Origin: an uncultured Bacilli bacterium
GTDB taxonomy: Bacteria; Bacillota_I; Bacilli_A; RF39; UBA660
NCBI GenBank assembly: GCA_947626695.1
Contig: CANQTE010000004.1
Span: 1 to 50,118 of the forward strand
Direction of reading: 5' to 3'
Length of the DNA stretch: 50,118 bases
A program made the position numbers and the translations under genes. Below are positions 43,402 through 50,118 of this stretch, piece by piece (position 1 is the stretch's first letter; every line of letters starts with the position of its first letter). The notes below the pieces were generated by a model. It ran no database searches, was not told where the DNA came from, and worked only from the letters and a program-made list of their open reading frames with translations.

Positions 43402-43782
43402 CTAACTTTCTATTATTTCTTTTAATTCTTCGGATTGATAATTTTTATTTTTATATGGCTCATTCCAATTCTTATCATCCGTATAAACTTCTTTTAATAA
43501 CAATTTTCTATTATCTATGCCGTTAATAAGTTTTTGCTTTTGATTTGAAAATGTTTTATAAATAGACATATTTCTTTTTAATATTCTTCTTTCTGTTAAC
43601 ACTTCTTTAAGTTCTTTGCAAAATTTATAGCATTGCCTATAATTTAACTTTGCATTTTCTAAATAATGATATAGATCTGATATTTTTTTATCTAATAAAC
43701 TTAATTTATCATAAGACTCTTTATTGAAAGTATCTATTCTATCCAAAAGTTCACAAACTTTTAAAATATCATCTATAATCAT
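43402..43782 (-). CDS. Coiled-coil phage protein, 126 aa
   Basis: Almost wholly helical and basic, with several Lys/Leu heptads; no domain recognised. Starts with ATGA overlap from the upstream gene. Confidence 0.55.
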   Translation of the reverse strand: MIIDDILKVCELLDRIDTFNKESYDKLSLLDKKISDLYHYLENAKLNYRQCYKFCKELKEVLTERRILKRNMSIYKTFSNQKQKLINGIDNRKLLLKEVYTDDKNWNEPYKNKNYQSEELKEIIES

Positions 43783-44036
43783 TTTTTCCGCCTCTTCTTT
43801 TTAGTATCTTCTTTAAGCATTTCTTTATATATTTTTATTCTTTTACGAAGTTTTTTGTTTTCATCATGTAGCCTTTTAACTTCTAATGGCTCTCCTAATT
43901 TATCCATAAAAGTCTTATATAATTCATCCTTAATTGTGTTTTTTAATGTCTCGTTTTCATTTTCCAAAGTATTAATTTTTATATACATTTTCCCTGTTTT
44001 ATTTAGAGATAGGATACTTTTAATTATTTTATTCAT
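43779..44036 (-). CDS. Coiled-coil phage protein, 85 aa
   Basis: A helical protein with Asn/Glu/Lys heptads (residues 15-75) and a basic KKKRRKK tail. AAAGGTGG precedes the ATG. Unknown role. Confidence 0.55.
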   Translation of the reverse strand: MNKIIKSILSLNKTGKMYIKINTLENENETLKNTIKDELYKTFMDKLGEPLEVKRLHDENKKLRKRIKIYKEMLKEDTKKKRRKK

Positions 44037-44326
44037 TCTTTACCACCTTTCTTTTCATCCTGTCCTAAATATATTTTTCCTAAATATATAGCCATTGTTG
44101 GACTTTTTTCTGCTAATTTGAATTGTAAATTTCTTAACGATATTTTCCCTTTCGTTGATTTTACACGATATACATCGTTATAATCAGCATTATAAGTATT
44201 CTTACACCAAGTTCTTAATTGCTCTTCGCTACAATTACAGGCACCGCATATCTCTCTTGTATTGCATTGCAATGCACATAATCTTTCAAAAAAATCTTTA
44301 TTAATCTTTATCTCCTGATTATTCAT
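44033..44326 (-). CDS. Small phage HTH-like protein, 97 aa
   Basis: FFERLCALQCNTREICGACNCSEEQLRTWCKNTY (about residues 12-45) reads as a helix-turn-helix of the kind found in phage terminase-small-like and transposase-like proteins. The second half LQFKLAEKSPTMAIYLGKIYLGQ is common in proteins next to ParB-methylases. DNA binding is inferred. Confidence 0.65.
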   Translation of the reverse strand: MNNQEIKINKDFFERLCALQCNTREICGACNCSEEQLRTWCKNTYNADYNDVYRVKSTKGKISLRNLQFKLAEKSPTMAIYLGKIYLGQDEKKGGKE

Positions 44327-44328
44327 TA

Positions 44329-45489
44329 CTATTCCTCGCTGATTAATTCGGCTTTTTGATTAGTAAATTTTTCCCATCTATCAATTATTACATCACAATA
44401 TTTTGGATCGTATTCCATAATGTAGCATTTTCTTTCCAATTGCTCGCAAGCTATTAATGTTGATCCACTACCACCAAATAAATCTAATACTATCTCGTTT
44501 CTTTTACTTGAATTTTTAATTAAATATGCGATTAATTCAACTGGTTTCATTGTTGGATGTTCAGCATTTCTATTAGGCTTGTCAAACTCTAAAACTGTAC
44601 TCAAAGATCTGTCATCTATAAAATAATGTCCGCTACCTTGTTTCCACCCGTATAATATAGGTTCATGTCGCCATTGATAATCTTGCCTACCCATAACAAA
44701 GGTATTTTTAACCCAAATAAGACATTCAGCCAATTTATATCCAGCTTCTTTAAAAGCCTTTCTAAAATTTAATCCCTCTGTATCAGCATGAAAAACATAT
44801 ATAGCACCACCATCTTTAGTATGTAAATACAAATTATCAAATGCATTTTTTAAAAAATCATAAAATTTAGTATCTTCCATATTATCGTTTGCTATTTTTA
44901 AACTATCACTTGTTTTCCCCTCATAATTTACATTGTAAGGTGGATCAGTAACAATTAAATCCGCTAAAGCATTATTCATTAATTTATTAACATCATCATT
45001 ATTTGTACTATCTCCACACATTAAATAATGGTTTCCTAATTTGTATATATTTCCTATCTTTGATTTAGGTTCTTCCGGTAGTTCTATATCATAATCATCA
45101 TCAATAACATCTTTTAAATTTTTATCAATATTGAAATCAAATAATTCCATATCTATATCAAAAATATTACTTAATTCCATATTTAATAATTCTTTATCCC
45201 AAGATGCATATTCGGCTGACTTATTATCAACTAACCTAAAAGCTTTTATTTGCTCCTCACTTAAATCATCCGCAATTATACAAGGTATTTCCGTTATTCC
45301 TAATAATTTAGATGCTTTATATCTTGTATGCCCAGCAACTATAACATTGTTTTTATCAACAACAAGAGGAACTTTAAATCCAAATTCTTTTATAGAGTTT
45401 GCCACATACTCAACAGCTTTATCATTGTTTCTTGGATTATTCTCATACTCTTTAATATCGTTTATATTTTTATTTACTATTTGTTGCAT
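44329..45489 (-). CDS. ParB-like nuclease domain fused to DNA methyltransferase
   Basis: 386 aa from ATG 45489 (GGGAGG precedes). N-terminal ParB/Srx domain (about residues 1-110) with NPRNND and VAGHTRYKASKLLG. C-terminal methyltransferase with motif IV TDPPYNVNYEG (about 180) and motif I LDLFGGSGST (about 346). Such fusions are common in phages; the ParB part probably aids DNA contact, and the product modifies phage DNA. An upstream TTG would lie within the ribosome site. Confidence 0.92.
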   Translation of the reverse strand: MQQIVNKNINDIKEYENNPRNNDKAVEYVANSIKEFGFKVPLVVDKNNVIVAGHTRYKASKLLGITEIPCIIADDLSEEQIKAFRLVDNKSAEYASWDKELLNMELSNIFDIDMELFDFNIDKNLKDVIDDDYDIELPEEPKSKIGNIYKLGNHYLMCGDSTNNDDVNKLMNNALADLIVTDPPYNVNYEGKTSDSLKIANDNMEDTKFYDFLKNAFDNLYLHTKDGGAIYVFHADTEGLNFRKAFKEAGYKLAECLIWVKNTFVMGRQDYQWRHEPILYGWKQGSGHYFIDDRSLSTVLEFDKPNRNAEHPTMKPVELIAYLIKNSSKRNEIVLDLFGGSGSTLIACEQLERKCYIMEYDPKYCDVIIDRWEKFTNQKAELISEE

Positions 45490-45527
45490 AATTTTTCCTC
45501 CCAAAATTCCCCTTTTTATTCTTAAAA

Positions 45528-45761
45528 TTATTTTTGTAAATGTTCTAATAGGAATAATAAATCGCTTGTAAAGTCCTTATCGTAATTTAAGCAAAATATA
45601 TTTTTATTATCTGATTCATCATAATTAGTTAATAGCACACTTCCGTTCTCACTTATAACAATTCCGTAATGATAGTTATTTCCTTTATATTCTTTAGTTA
45701 AAGATACTCCCATATCAAGTAAGAATTCATTTTTAAAGCCTCTTTTGATTAATTCTTCCAT
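45528..45761 (-). CDS. Hypothetical phage protein, 77 aa
   Basis: From ATG 45761, after AAAGGAATTG. Strand-rich, with YHYGIVISENGSVLLTNYDES. No family recognised. Confidence 0.55.
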   Translation of the reverse strand: MEELIKRGFKNEFLLDMGVSLTKEYKGNNYHYGIVISENGSVLLTNYDESDNKNIFCLNYDKDFTSDLLFLLEHLQK

Positions 45762-45762
45762 A

Positions 45763-46059
45763 CTATCTAACAATTCCTTTCGTTGCCAAATAATCTTTTA
45801 CCAAATTATCATTAGAAGTCATTATAATATCATTTTTGTTGATATATTTAACATTAAAGCGACCTCCTCTACTTGTATATATTTCAAATTCTTTTACATC
45901 TTTAAAACTTGCCGAATCAACTATTTTAGATCTTGTTACTCTTGCATCAAACCAATTTAATTTATTAACTACAAATGATGCTAAATCTTGTCGCCATTGT
46001 TTTTGATTAAAATTAACAACTAATTTGCAAGGCTCCCAATTATTTCTATACGTTTTCAT
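45763..46059 (-). CDS. Hypothetical phage protein, 98 aa
   Basis: From ATG 46059 after GCGAGGC; an in-frame ATG at 46080 is also possible. Trp-rich first half (NNWEPCKLVVNFNQKQWRQDL), then VTRSKIVDSASFKDVKEFEI. No family recognised. Confidence 0.55.
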   Translation of the reverse strand: MKTYRNNWEPCKLVVNFNQKQWRQDLASFVVNKLNWFDARVTRSKIVDSASFKDVKEFEIYTSRGGRFNVKYINKNDIIMTSNDNLVKDYLATKGIVR

Positions 46060-46411
46060 TTGTTTTTGCCTCGCTTTCATTTTTAATTCTATCTAATTGC
46101 CTATCAATTTTATGTTTCATTATATTTACTATTTCTATATCGCTTATATTGAAGTTATATTGTATCTGTTTTAGCATAACCATTACATCAGCAATTTCTC
46201 CCTTTATATCTTTCAAAGTATCATCAGGTTTTCTATTACCAACAACCGCTAATAATGGTTCCATTGTATTTAATATTATATCTATTGGATTTCTTAAATG
46301 CTCTTGATGTCTAATAACCGCCTCATTAAGCTCATATACTTCGCTTTGCATATATTTTAGTTGTTCGTTTAAACCGTAATGATTTATAATTTTTAATAAA
46401 TCTTTTTTCAT
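46046..46411 (-). CDS. MazG-like nucleotide pyrophosphohydrolase family protein
   Basis: 121 aa, all helical. The metal-binding pattern is visible: SEVYELNEAV (about residues 23-32) and GEIADVMVML (about 91-100), the ExxE and ExxD motifs of MazG-type enzymes. Phage MazG proteins hydrolyse nucleotides such as dNTPs or alarmones to favour replication. It overlaps the following gene. Confidence 0.8.
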   Translation of the reverse strand: MKKDLLKIINHYGLNEQLKYMQSEVYELNEAVIRHQEHLRNPIDIILNTMEPLLAVVGNRKPDDTLKDIKGEIADVMVMLKQIQYNFNISDIEIVNIMKHKIDRQLDRIKNESEAKTNENV

Positions 46412-46421
46412 TTTATACCTC

Positions 46422-46580
46422 CTAATTTTTCCATAATTGCAATTGCAATATTTTTACTTTTTTATTTTCTTGATTTTCATTTTTTAATTTTGACATACAT
46501 TCTTGACAAAGAACTTGTCCTTTATAACCCTTGCAATAAGAGAACTTATTACATAAATCACATTTATCTTTAAATTTCAT
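46422..46580 (-). CDS. Small zinc-ribbon protein, 52 aa
   Basis: ATG 46580 after GAGG. CDLCNKFSYC and CQEC provide the Cys ligands; the C-terminal half is a charged helix. Its end carries the ribosome site of the MazG-like gene. Confidence 0.6.
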   Translation of the reverse strand: MKFKDKCDLCNKFSYCKGYKGQVLCQECMSKLKNENQENKKVKILQLQLWKN

Positions 46581-46582
46581 AT

Positions 46583-46909
46583 TTAACCTCGTTCTCTGAT
46601 AAAATTAGCGATTTCATTTAAAAGTATCTCTTCCCTATATACCGCATACAAACATGCAAATGTTGCTAATTCGGTTTTTGAATGTAGCGATTTAATATTA
46701 GAATAATCTCTTTCAAATTTTGCTTTTTTACTTAAAATATCGTTGTGTTTAATTCTTATAAAATCGCTTATTTCTTCTGTTTTTCTTTTATTTTTTATTA
46801 ATTGTCTACAATATATTTGATTTATCCTTTCTTGGTGTTTAATTATTACTAGACTTAATATTACAAATACTATGAGTAAGATTATATATAGACTAACTAT
46901 TATTTTCAT
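46583..46909 (-). CDS. Membrane-anchored helical phage protein, 108 aa
   Basis: An N-terminal membrane helix (about residues 3-24) and a long basic helical region. AAAGGGCGAT precedes the ATG. It overlaps spoVG by 17 bases. Function unknown. Confidence 0.6.
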   Translation of the reverse strand: MKIIVSLYIILLIVFVILSLVIIKHQERINQIYCRQLIKNKRKTEEISDFIRIKHNDILSKKAKFERDYSNIKSLHSKTELATFACLYAVYREEILLNEIANFIRERG

Positions 46910-47171
46910 TTGAATCGCCCTTTATATATTCTGCTAGTATAATATCTTCAAAATAGTTTCTTGTTTTTTGATTTAAAGGATGGCATATATCTGTAAAACT
47001 TCCACTTTGTTGTTTTCTACTTGGGAATGCTACAAGCATGCCTCGTTTACTTTTCATAATTCTTATATCATTTATAACAAAACAATCATCAATTACTATT
47101 TTTGCCAATCCTAATAGTTTTGGATTATCACTTTCTATTTTTTTTGTTTTAACACTTGTAATTTTAAACAT
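46893..47171 (-). CDS. spoVG: SpoVG family protein
   Basis: 92 aa with the family's signature: ITSVKTKKIES, LGLAKIVIDDCFVINDIRIM and RGMLVAFPSRKQ. SpoVG binds nucleic acids and alters gene expression and division in Bacillota; phage copies are common in early regions, with unknown targets. GGAGGAG precedes the ATG. Confidence 0.88.
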   Translation of the reverse strand: MFKITSVKTKKIESDNPKLLGLAKIVIDDCFVINDIRIMKSKRGMLVAFPSRKQQSGSFTDICHPLNQKTRNYFEDIILAEYIKGDSNENNS

Positions 47172-47184
47172 AATTTTTCTCCTC

Positions 47185-47580
47185 CTAATAATTTTTTTTA
47201 AAATATTTTCTCATTTCATCCAGTGTTGGTTTTTTCTTTAATTTCAAGATTTTTTGTCGTTCACTAATTAAGTTATTTATTAGTTCCATCATTTCTTTTT
47301 TTTCTTTTAAAGCAATATTTAATTTTCTTTTACAATTTCCTAATTTCCCCGATGACTTTCTTCGTTGCAACTCTTTTTTATCGCATTCATTTTTTAAAAT
47401 ATTAATTTCTTTATCGTAGTTCATTATAATTTCTTCATATTTAGCATTATTTTGCTGTAATTTATTGATAATTTCCTGTTTTGCATTTAATTTTTTATCA
47501 TATCTACTAATATCTAGTTCTAATTCTTTAATGACTTTTTGCGATAGTTCATATTTATTTTTACTTACAAATCCAAACAT
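47185..47580 (-). CDS. Coiled-coil phage protein, 131 aa
   Basis: Nearly the whole sequence is heptad-rich coiled coil with many Lys, Glu and Asn. The C-terminus (PTLDEMRKYF) is a short helix. AAAGGAATAG precedes the ATG. No known family. Confidence 0.55.
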   Translation of the reverse strand: MFGFVSKNKYELSQKVIKELELDISRYDKKLNAKQEIINKLQQNNAKYEEIIMNYDKEINILKNECDKKELQRRKSSGKLGNCKRKLNIALKEKKEMMELINNLISERQKILKLKKKPTLDEMRKYFKKNY

Positions 47581-47588
47581 TTAATTTC

Positions 47589-47666
47589 CTATTCCTTTCC
47601 ATTCTTTGAATATTTTTTAAATTTTTCTATTGACATTTTTAAAAAAGTAAGTATTATATTATGCAT
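47589..47666 (-). CDS. Possible 25-aa peptide
   Basis: A short frame whose ATG overlaps the end of the replication gene. Basic C-terminus (KFKKYSKNGKE). No clear ribosome site; it carries the site of the next gene. Weak candidate. Confidence 0.25.
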   Translation of the reverse strand: MHNIILTFLKMSIEKFKKYSKNGKE

Positions 47667-47673
47667 CTCGTTT

Positions 47674-48480
47674 TTATTCGCTATCTTCTAACCAGTTATA
47701 ATCAAATAACTCTGTCTCTTCATCTTTGGAATTACTTCCCGAGGATTTTTTAGAATATACCCCGCTAATACTATCTTCTTTAATTTCCTCTAAAGTTTTT
47801 AATCCTTTGCCTTTCCAATTCTTTAAAATTCCTTCTACATAAGCAAATGTCTTTTTCTGATTCATAACTGCGATTGTAATTGCGTATTTTAAAATATCGG
47901 TATTATACTCTGATATCCAATTATTGATTTTTTCAACTTCAATTCCTGACAACAACCGACCAAAGTTCTCTTCTATAAAAGAATATATAGTATTATCTGT
48001 TGTAGTTAAATCATTATTTATATTTCTTTTATTTTCTTTTATTTTCTTTTCTTTTATATAGTAATTCGTTTGTGATACGGTCGTATTACTATCGTAATTA
48101 AGTGGTATATCATCTGTATCGCTTTTTTCTCGTTCTTTTTGCCACCTTTTTAAAACATTTTGTCGATTAATATTTGATTTTTCGTTTATAGTTTCGAGCC
48201 TCGTCAGAACACTAGGCGAATAAAACCTATTCTTTTGTTTTTTAAACAAATCAAAATTTTCTATTAAGTTTAATATCAGCTCTTTTTCTATCCTTAACTC
48301 ATACGCTAATAAATCGAGATCTTCATCAAGAGTTAAATAACCGCCATTTTCATACAAATACTCAATAATACACCAATAAAGACCGATGCCTTGTAATCCA
48401 AGTTGCATATTTACTTTTTTAAGTTTAAGATCATTTCTAGCATTAAAATCGTGCGGGAAATAATTATTAACTTTTTTCAT
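47674..48480 (-). CDS. Phage replication initiator, Lin1244/DnaD-like
   Basis: 268 aa from ATG 48480 after GAGGCGGTG. N-terminal DUF4373/Lin1244-type winged domain (YFPHDFNARNDLKLKKVNMQ, LQGIGLYWCIIEYLYENGGY, about residues 4-50) and a C-terminal DnaD-like segment (about 190-245) with YAITIAVMNQKKTFAYVEGILKNW. Such proteins open the phage origin and load host helicase. No separate DnaC-type loader is seen in the window. A longer start at 48540 overlaps regulatory repeats. Confidence 0.85.
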   Translation of the reverse strand: MKKVNNYFPHDFNARNDLKLKKVNMQLGLQGIGLYWCIIEYLYENGGYLTLDEDLDLLAYELRIEKELILNLIENFDLFKKQKNRFYSPSVLTRLETINEKSNINRQNVLKRWQKEREKSDTDDIPLNYDSNTTVSQTNYYIKEKKIKENKRNINNDLTTTDNTIYSFIEENFGRLLSGIEVEKINNWISEYNTDILKYAITIAVMNQKKTFAYVEGILKNWKGKGLKTLEEIKEDSISGVYSKKSSGSNSKDEETELFDYNWLEDSE

Positions 48481-48515
48481 TGACACCGCCTCTCTTTTTT
48501 GCACCATACCCATGG

Positions 48516-48618
48516 ACTTACTCCCTATTTTTTGGTACAATAAGAGAGTAAGTTTATAGGTAAATTTACATTTTAAGAATTATGAAAAGTGCCTTTAAAA
48601 ATTCATAATTCTTTTTTT
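48516..48618 (+). ncRNA. Candidate rightward small RNA antisense to the replication-gene leader
   Basis: An extended -10 (TGGTACAAT, 48533-48541) on the + strand is followed after about 35 bases by a 12-bp hairpin, AAGAATTATGAA (48575-48586) with TTCATAATTCTT (48602-48613), and seven T. No + strand gene is near. ACTTACTC (48516-48523) and GAGTAAGT (48546-48553) form an inverted repeat around the -10. A 70-base RNA is predicted. Confidence 0.45.
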
Positions 48619-48871
48619 ATTCCGCATTTATATCACCGCTACAGATATTAATACCGAAGTTAAAACCTTTGCACACATTTCCGTTGGGTTTTGTATATAC
48701 AGGCGATACAATTATGCCTATAAAACTATAAATTAGATGAGCAATTAATATAATTCCTATAATAAATTTAATATTTAGTCTTAAATTGTTCTTTCTTAAA
48801 TAATTTCTTATATAAAGAGCAATTAATGTTAGAACTATACCAATTGTTATTCCTATAAGTATCTTTATCAT
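48617..48871 (-). CDS. Two-helix membrane protein, 84 aa
   Basis: Hydrophobic segments at about residues 3-21 and 36-56 flank a basic loop; the C-terminal part has two Cys (NVCKGFNFGINIC) and is probably outside. AAAGGAGG precedes the ATG. It may act in superinfection exclusion, but that is a guess from type and place. Confidence 0.6.
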   Translation of the reverse strand: MIKILIGITIGIVLTLIALYIRNYLRKNNLRLNIKFIIGIILIAHLIYSFIGIIVSPVYTKPNGNVCKGFNFGINICSGDINAE

Positions 48872-48899
48872 TTTTATTTGTCCTCCTTTGTGTTTTAGC

Positions 48900-49091
48900 C
48901 TATATAAAATTTTCAGGCTTTTTTAATTTAAGCTTGTTATATTCATCAATAGTCATAAAAGAACTTGATACATCGATGCCTCTCTCTCTTTGCTGTTTCC
49001 CTATTTTTGAAATAACATCATAAAGCTTTTTTAAATTATTCTTTTTTTCTTCTTCTGTAAGATTATTTTCAATTACAATAACTTCTTCCAT
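48900..49091 (-). CDS. Hypothetical phage protein, 63 aa
   Basis: From ATG 49091 with AGAGG before it. Acidic then basic helical sequence, IENNLTEEEKKNNLKKLYDV. No family recognised. Confidence 0.55.
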   Translation of the reverse strand: MEEVIVIENNLTEEEKKNNLKKLYDVISKIGKQQRERGIDVSSSFMTIDEYNKLKLKKPENFI

Positions 49092-49128
49092 ATACACCTC
49101 TGCTAGTCTTGTAGTTCATTTTGAACAT

Positions 49129-49371
49129 TTAATTATTAATTTTTGTGGCATTTTTTTCTGCATCAATTATTTCTATATCATCATCAAATAACTGATCCAA
49201 AGTATATGTAGGAAATAAATTCTTTTTAATAATTAACATCTCGCTTCGCTTAAATTCAGTGTTTCCCTTAAATCGATGTTGAACCGCTTTTAAAGTTAAA
49301 TTTAAAGCAACAGCAATATCTTTCTCATCAATATTATTGTTAATCATTAAAATCTGTAAATTCTTATACAT
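49129..49371 (-). CDS. Cro-like DNA-binding protein
   Basis: 80 aa from ATG 49371, after AAAGGAGGG. A helix-turn-helix is visible: NIDEKDIAVALNLTLKAVQHRFKG (about residues 13-37). It is the first gene of the leftward early operon and divergent from the repressor, the Cro position. It would bind the shared operators and repress the repressor promoter. Confidence 0.75.
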   Translation of the reverse strand: MYKNLQILMINNNIDEKDIAVALNLTLKAVQHRFKGNTEFKRSEMLIIKKNLFPTYTLDQLFDDDIEIIDAEKNATKINN

Positions 49372-49392
49372 AAATTCCCTCCTTTCGCTTTG

Positions 49393-49406
49393 TACCCTAT
49401 ACAACA
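49393..49406. promoter_or_regulatory. Immunity operator O1 (half-conserved)
   Basis: TACCCTATACAACA; the left half matches the other sites, the right half is degenerate. It lies in the leader of the Cro-like gene. Confidence 0.45.
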
Positions 49407-49423
49407 TATTTGACTTTCAAATA

Positions 49424-49437
49424 TACCCTACAGGATA
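49424..49437. promoter_or_regulatory. Immunity operator O2
   Basis: TACCCTACAGGATA, near-palindromic, located just downstream of the leftward promoter's -10 box. Confidence 0.7.
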
Positions 49438-49448
49438 ACTACAATACA

Positions 49449-49477
49449 AATATATACCCTGCAGGGCACATTGTCAA
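49449..49477 (-). promoter_or_regulatory. Leftward early promoter with operator O3 in its spacer
   Basis: Perfect TTGACA (49477-49472), 17-base spacer and TATATT (49454-49449). TACCCTGCAGGGCA (49455-49468) fills the spacer, so repressor binding would exclude RNA polymerase. Confidence 0.85.
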
Positions 49478-49505
49478 CCATTTTTTGGCAATTTTAACTT
49501 TTTTT

Positions 49506-49519
49506 TGTCCTATAGGACA
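49506..49519. promoter_or_regulatory. Immunity operator O4
   Basis: TGTCCTATAGGACA, a perfect palindrome, nine bases upstream of the repressor promoter's -35 box, a place suited to autoregulation. Confidence 0.75.
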
Positions 49520-49527
49520 TTTTTTTA

Positions 49528-49556
49528 TAGACAATATAAGAAAAAAAATATATAAT
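49528..49556 (+). promoter_or_regulatory. Repressor promoter
   Basis: TAGACA (49528-49533), 17-base spacer, TATAAT (49551-49556), then GGAGTGAT before the ATG at 49580. Confidence 0.75.
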
Positions 49557-49579
49557 ATAATCAGTTAGGAGTGATTGAA

Positions 49580-49978
49580 ATGACCTTTTTAAGTAAGTTA
49601 GAACATTTAATGACTAAAAAAAAGATTAAAAATCTGCATGACCTATCTACTAAATCCGGAATTCCTTATTCAACTTTAAGAGGATTTTATTCAAAAGGTA
49701 CAGACAATATCAAACTTCCTACTTTACGATCATTAGCAAAATTCTTTAATTGTTCTATTGATTATTTAGCTGATGATGACATCACAGATATTAAACCTTA
49801 TGGCGAGAGTAGTATTGATAACGATATTGAGGTTTTTCAAAAGACATTAAAAGAGCACCATTTATTAGATGAAAATGATGAGCTTACATCAGAGAAATTT
49901 AATAATATTATGGAAATTATTAAGGCAAATAAAAAATTCATCCTATTTTCGGATGAATCTGATAAGATAGATAAATAA
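49580..49978 (+). CDS. XRE-family phage repressor
   Basis: 132 aa. N-terminal XRE helix-turn-helix: LHDLSTKSGIPYSTLRGFYS (about residues 18-37) followed by LPTLRSLAKFFNCSIDYLADD. The C-terminal 60 residues are helical and lack a LexA/CI-type S24 peptidase, so induction is not by self-cleavage; an ImmR/ImmA-like mechanism with an outside protease is possible. It is the only clear rightward regulatory gene and holds the lysogenic state. Start at ATG 49580, not the GTG at 49571 that overlaps the ribosome site. Confidence 0.88.
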   Translation: MTFLSKLEHLMTKKKIKNLHDLSTKSGIPYSTLRGFYSKGTDNIKLPTLRSLAKFFNCSIDYLADDDITDIKPYGESSIDNDIEVFQKTLKEHHLLDENDELTSEKFNNIMEIIKANKKFILFSDESDKIDK

Positions 49979-50001
49979 CTCTTCATTTATCTTATGTTTC
50001 T
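49970..50001 (+). terminator. Terminator after the repressor
   Basis: GATAAAT (49970-49976) pairs with ATTTATC (49985-49991), loop of eight, followed by TTATGTTTCTT. Beyond it, to 50118, I see no gene, only a CCCC/GGGG mini-hairpin near 50040. Confidence 0.55.
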
Positions 50002-50118
50002 TAATAAAAATGTATAATTTTGCGATATTCATTGCAAATCCCCCTCTCGGGGTAATATTATAAATTAATTATTCTACTATTAATATATAATATATAAAAC
50101 TAGAAATGTCTTAAATGT

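Larger units (their letters stand above)
19251..50118. mobile_element. HK97-type siphovirus prophage (right end not in window)
   Basis: A collinear set of phage modules: lysis, DGR, tail, head, packaging, late regulator, recombinase, replication and modification, and immunity switch. All genes point left except the repressor and the 37-aa frame at the left edge. All head, connector, tail-tube and lysis functions appear intact, so the element may be functional. The right junction and any further integration genes are outside the window. Confidence 0.93.

Noticed and set aside
50033-50056. CCCC-tctc-GGGG near the right edge as attR
   Set aside because: No similarity to the left junction. It is a short GC hairpin without other support.
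1-50118. CRISPR arrays, tRNA or rRNA genes, insertion sequences
   Set aside because: I looked for regularly spaced repeats, cloverleaf patterns and transposase frames and found none that hold up.

Overview
The window comes from a low-GC (roughly 28-30% by eye), Gram-positive-type bacterium. The chromosomal part carries FtsEX with a PcsB/EnvC-like hydrolase, a T-box leader in front of pheST, FtsH next to TilS, a TasA/SipW-type secreted protein and a surface protein built from bacterial Ig-like and InlB-type repeats. This suits a Bacilli-like lineage, possibly an uncultured gut clade; nothing here fixes the species. Shine-Dalgarno sites are strong and the standard bacterial code fits (TGA, TAG and TAA are all used as stops).

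Bases 1 to about 19,250 are chromosome. They hold a candidate type I toxin peptide with antisense promoters (1-440), an unknown 402-aa protein, typA/bipA, a surface protein, a ribbon-helix-helix regulator, and a leftward cluster GNAT - unknown - tilS - ftsH. Then come ftsE-ftsX-pcsB-like, a dinD-like gene with its own promoter and operator, a SipW-type secreted protein, a small unknown gene, and pheST behind a T-box. The chromosome ends in the C-terminal fragment of a C-type-lectin-fold protein. That fragment is strikingly GC-rich and almost every codon ends in a pyrimidine, which is the footprint of a diversity-generating retroelement (DGR) target.

From about 19,251 to the right edge lies a siphovirus-type prophage of the HK97 kind; its right end is outside the window. 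Nearly all genes point left. From right to left: a lambda-like switch (XRE repressor on +, Cro-like gene on -, four related operators), an early region (DnaD-like replication protein, SpoVG, MazG-like protein, two orphan DNA methyltransferases of which one is fused to ParB, many small proteins, a tyrosine recombinase), an ArpU/RinA-like late regulator, a promoter-terminator pair that may be an antitermination point, an HNH nuclease, a probable cos region, terminase, portal, protease, capsid, head-tail connectors, tail proteins, a complete DGR, and holin/endolysin.

Three systems stand out. (1) A complete prophage DGR: variable tail protein, Avd, template repeat and reverse transcriptase in the canonical order. 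Over 96 aligned bases, all 18 TR/VR differences fall on template adenines and none on other bases, and a 13-bp hairpin sits just after the VR. The prophage joins the chromosome inside what looks like the target gene of a second DGR. (2) The major capsid and major tail genes both end in ACA CCC TAG TGA, followed by a 382-bp block that is identical at all but two positions and open in the +1 frame without a usable start signal. This predicts +1 frameshifting at CCC-TAG that puts the same 123-aa decoration on both proteins, as known in principle from Listeria phage PSA. (3) The tail assembly chaperones carry a textbook -1 signal: slippery A_AAA_AAC, a 5-base spacer and a 9-bp stem.
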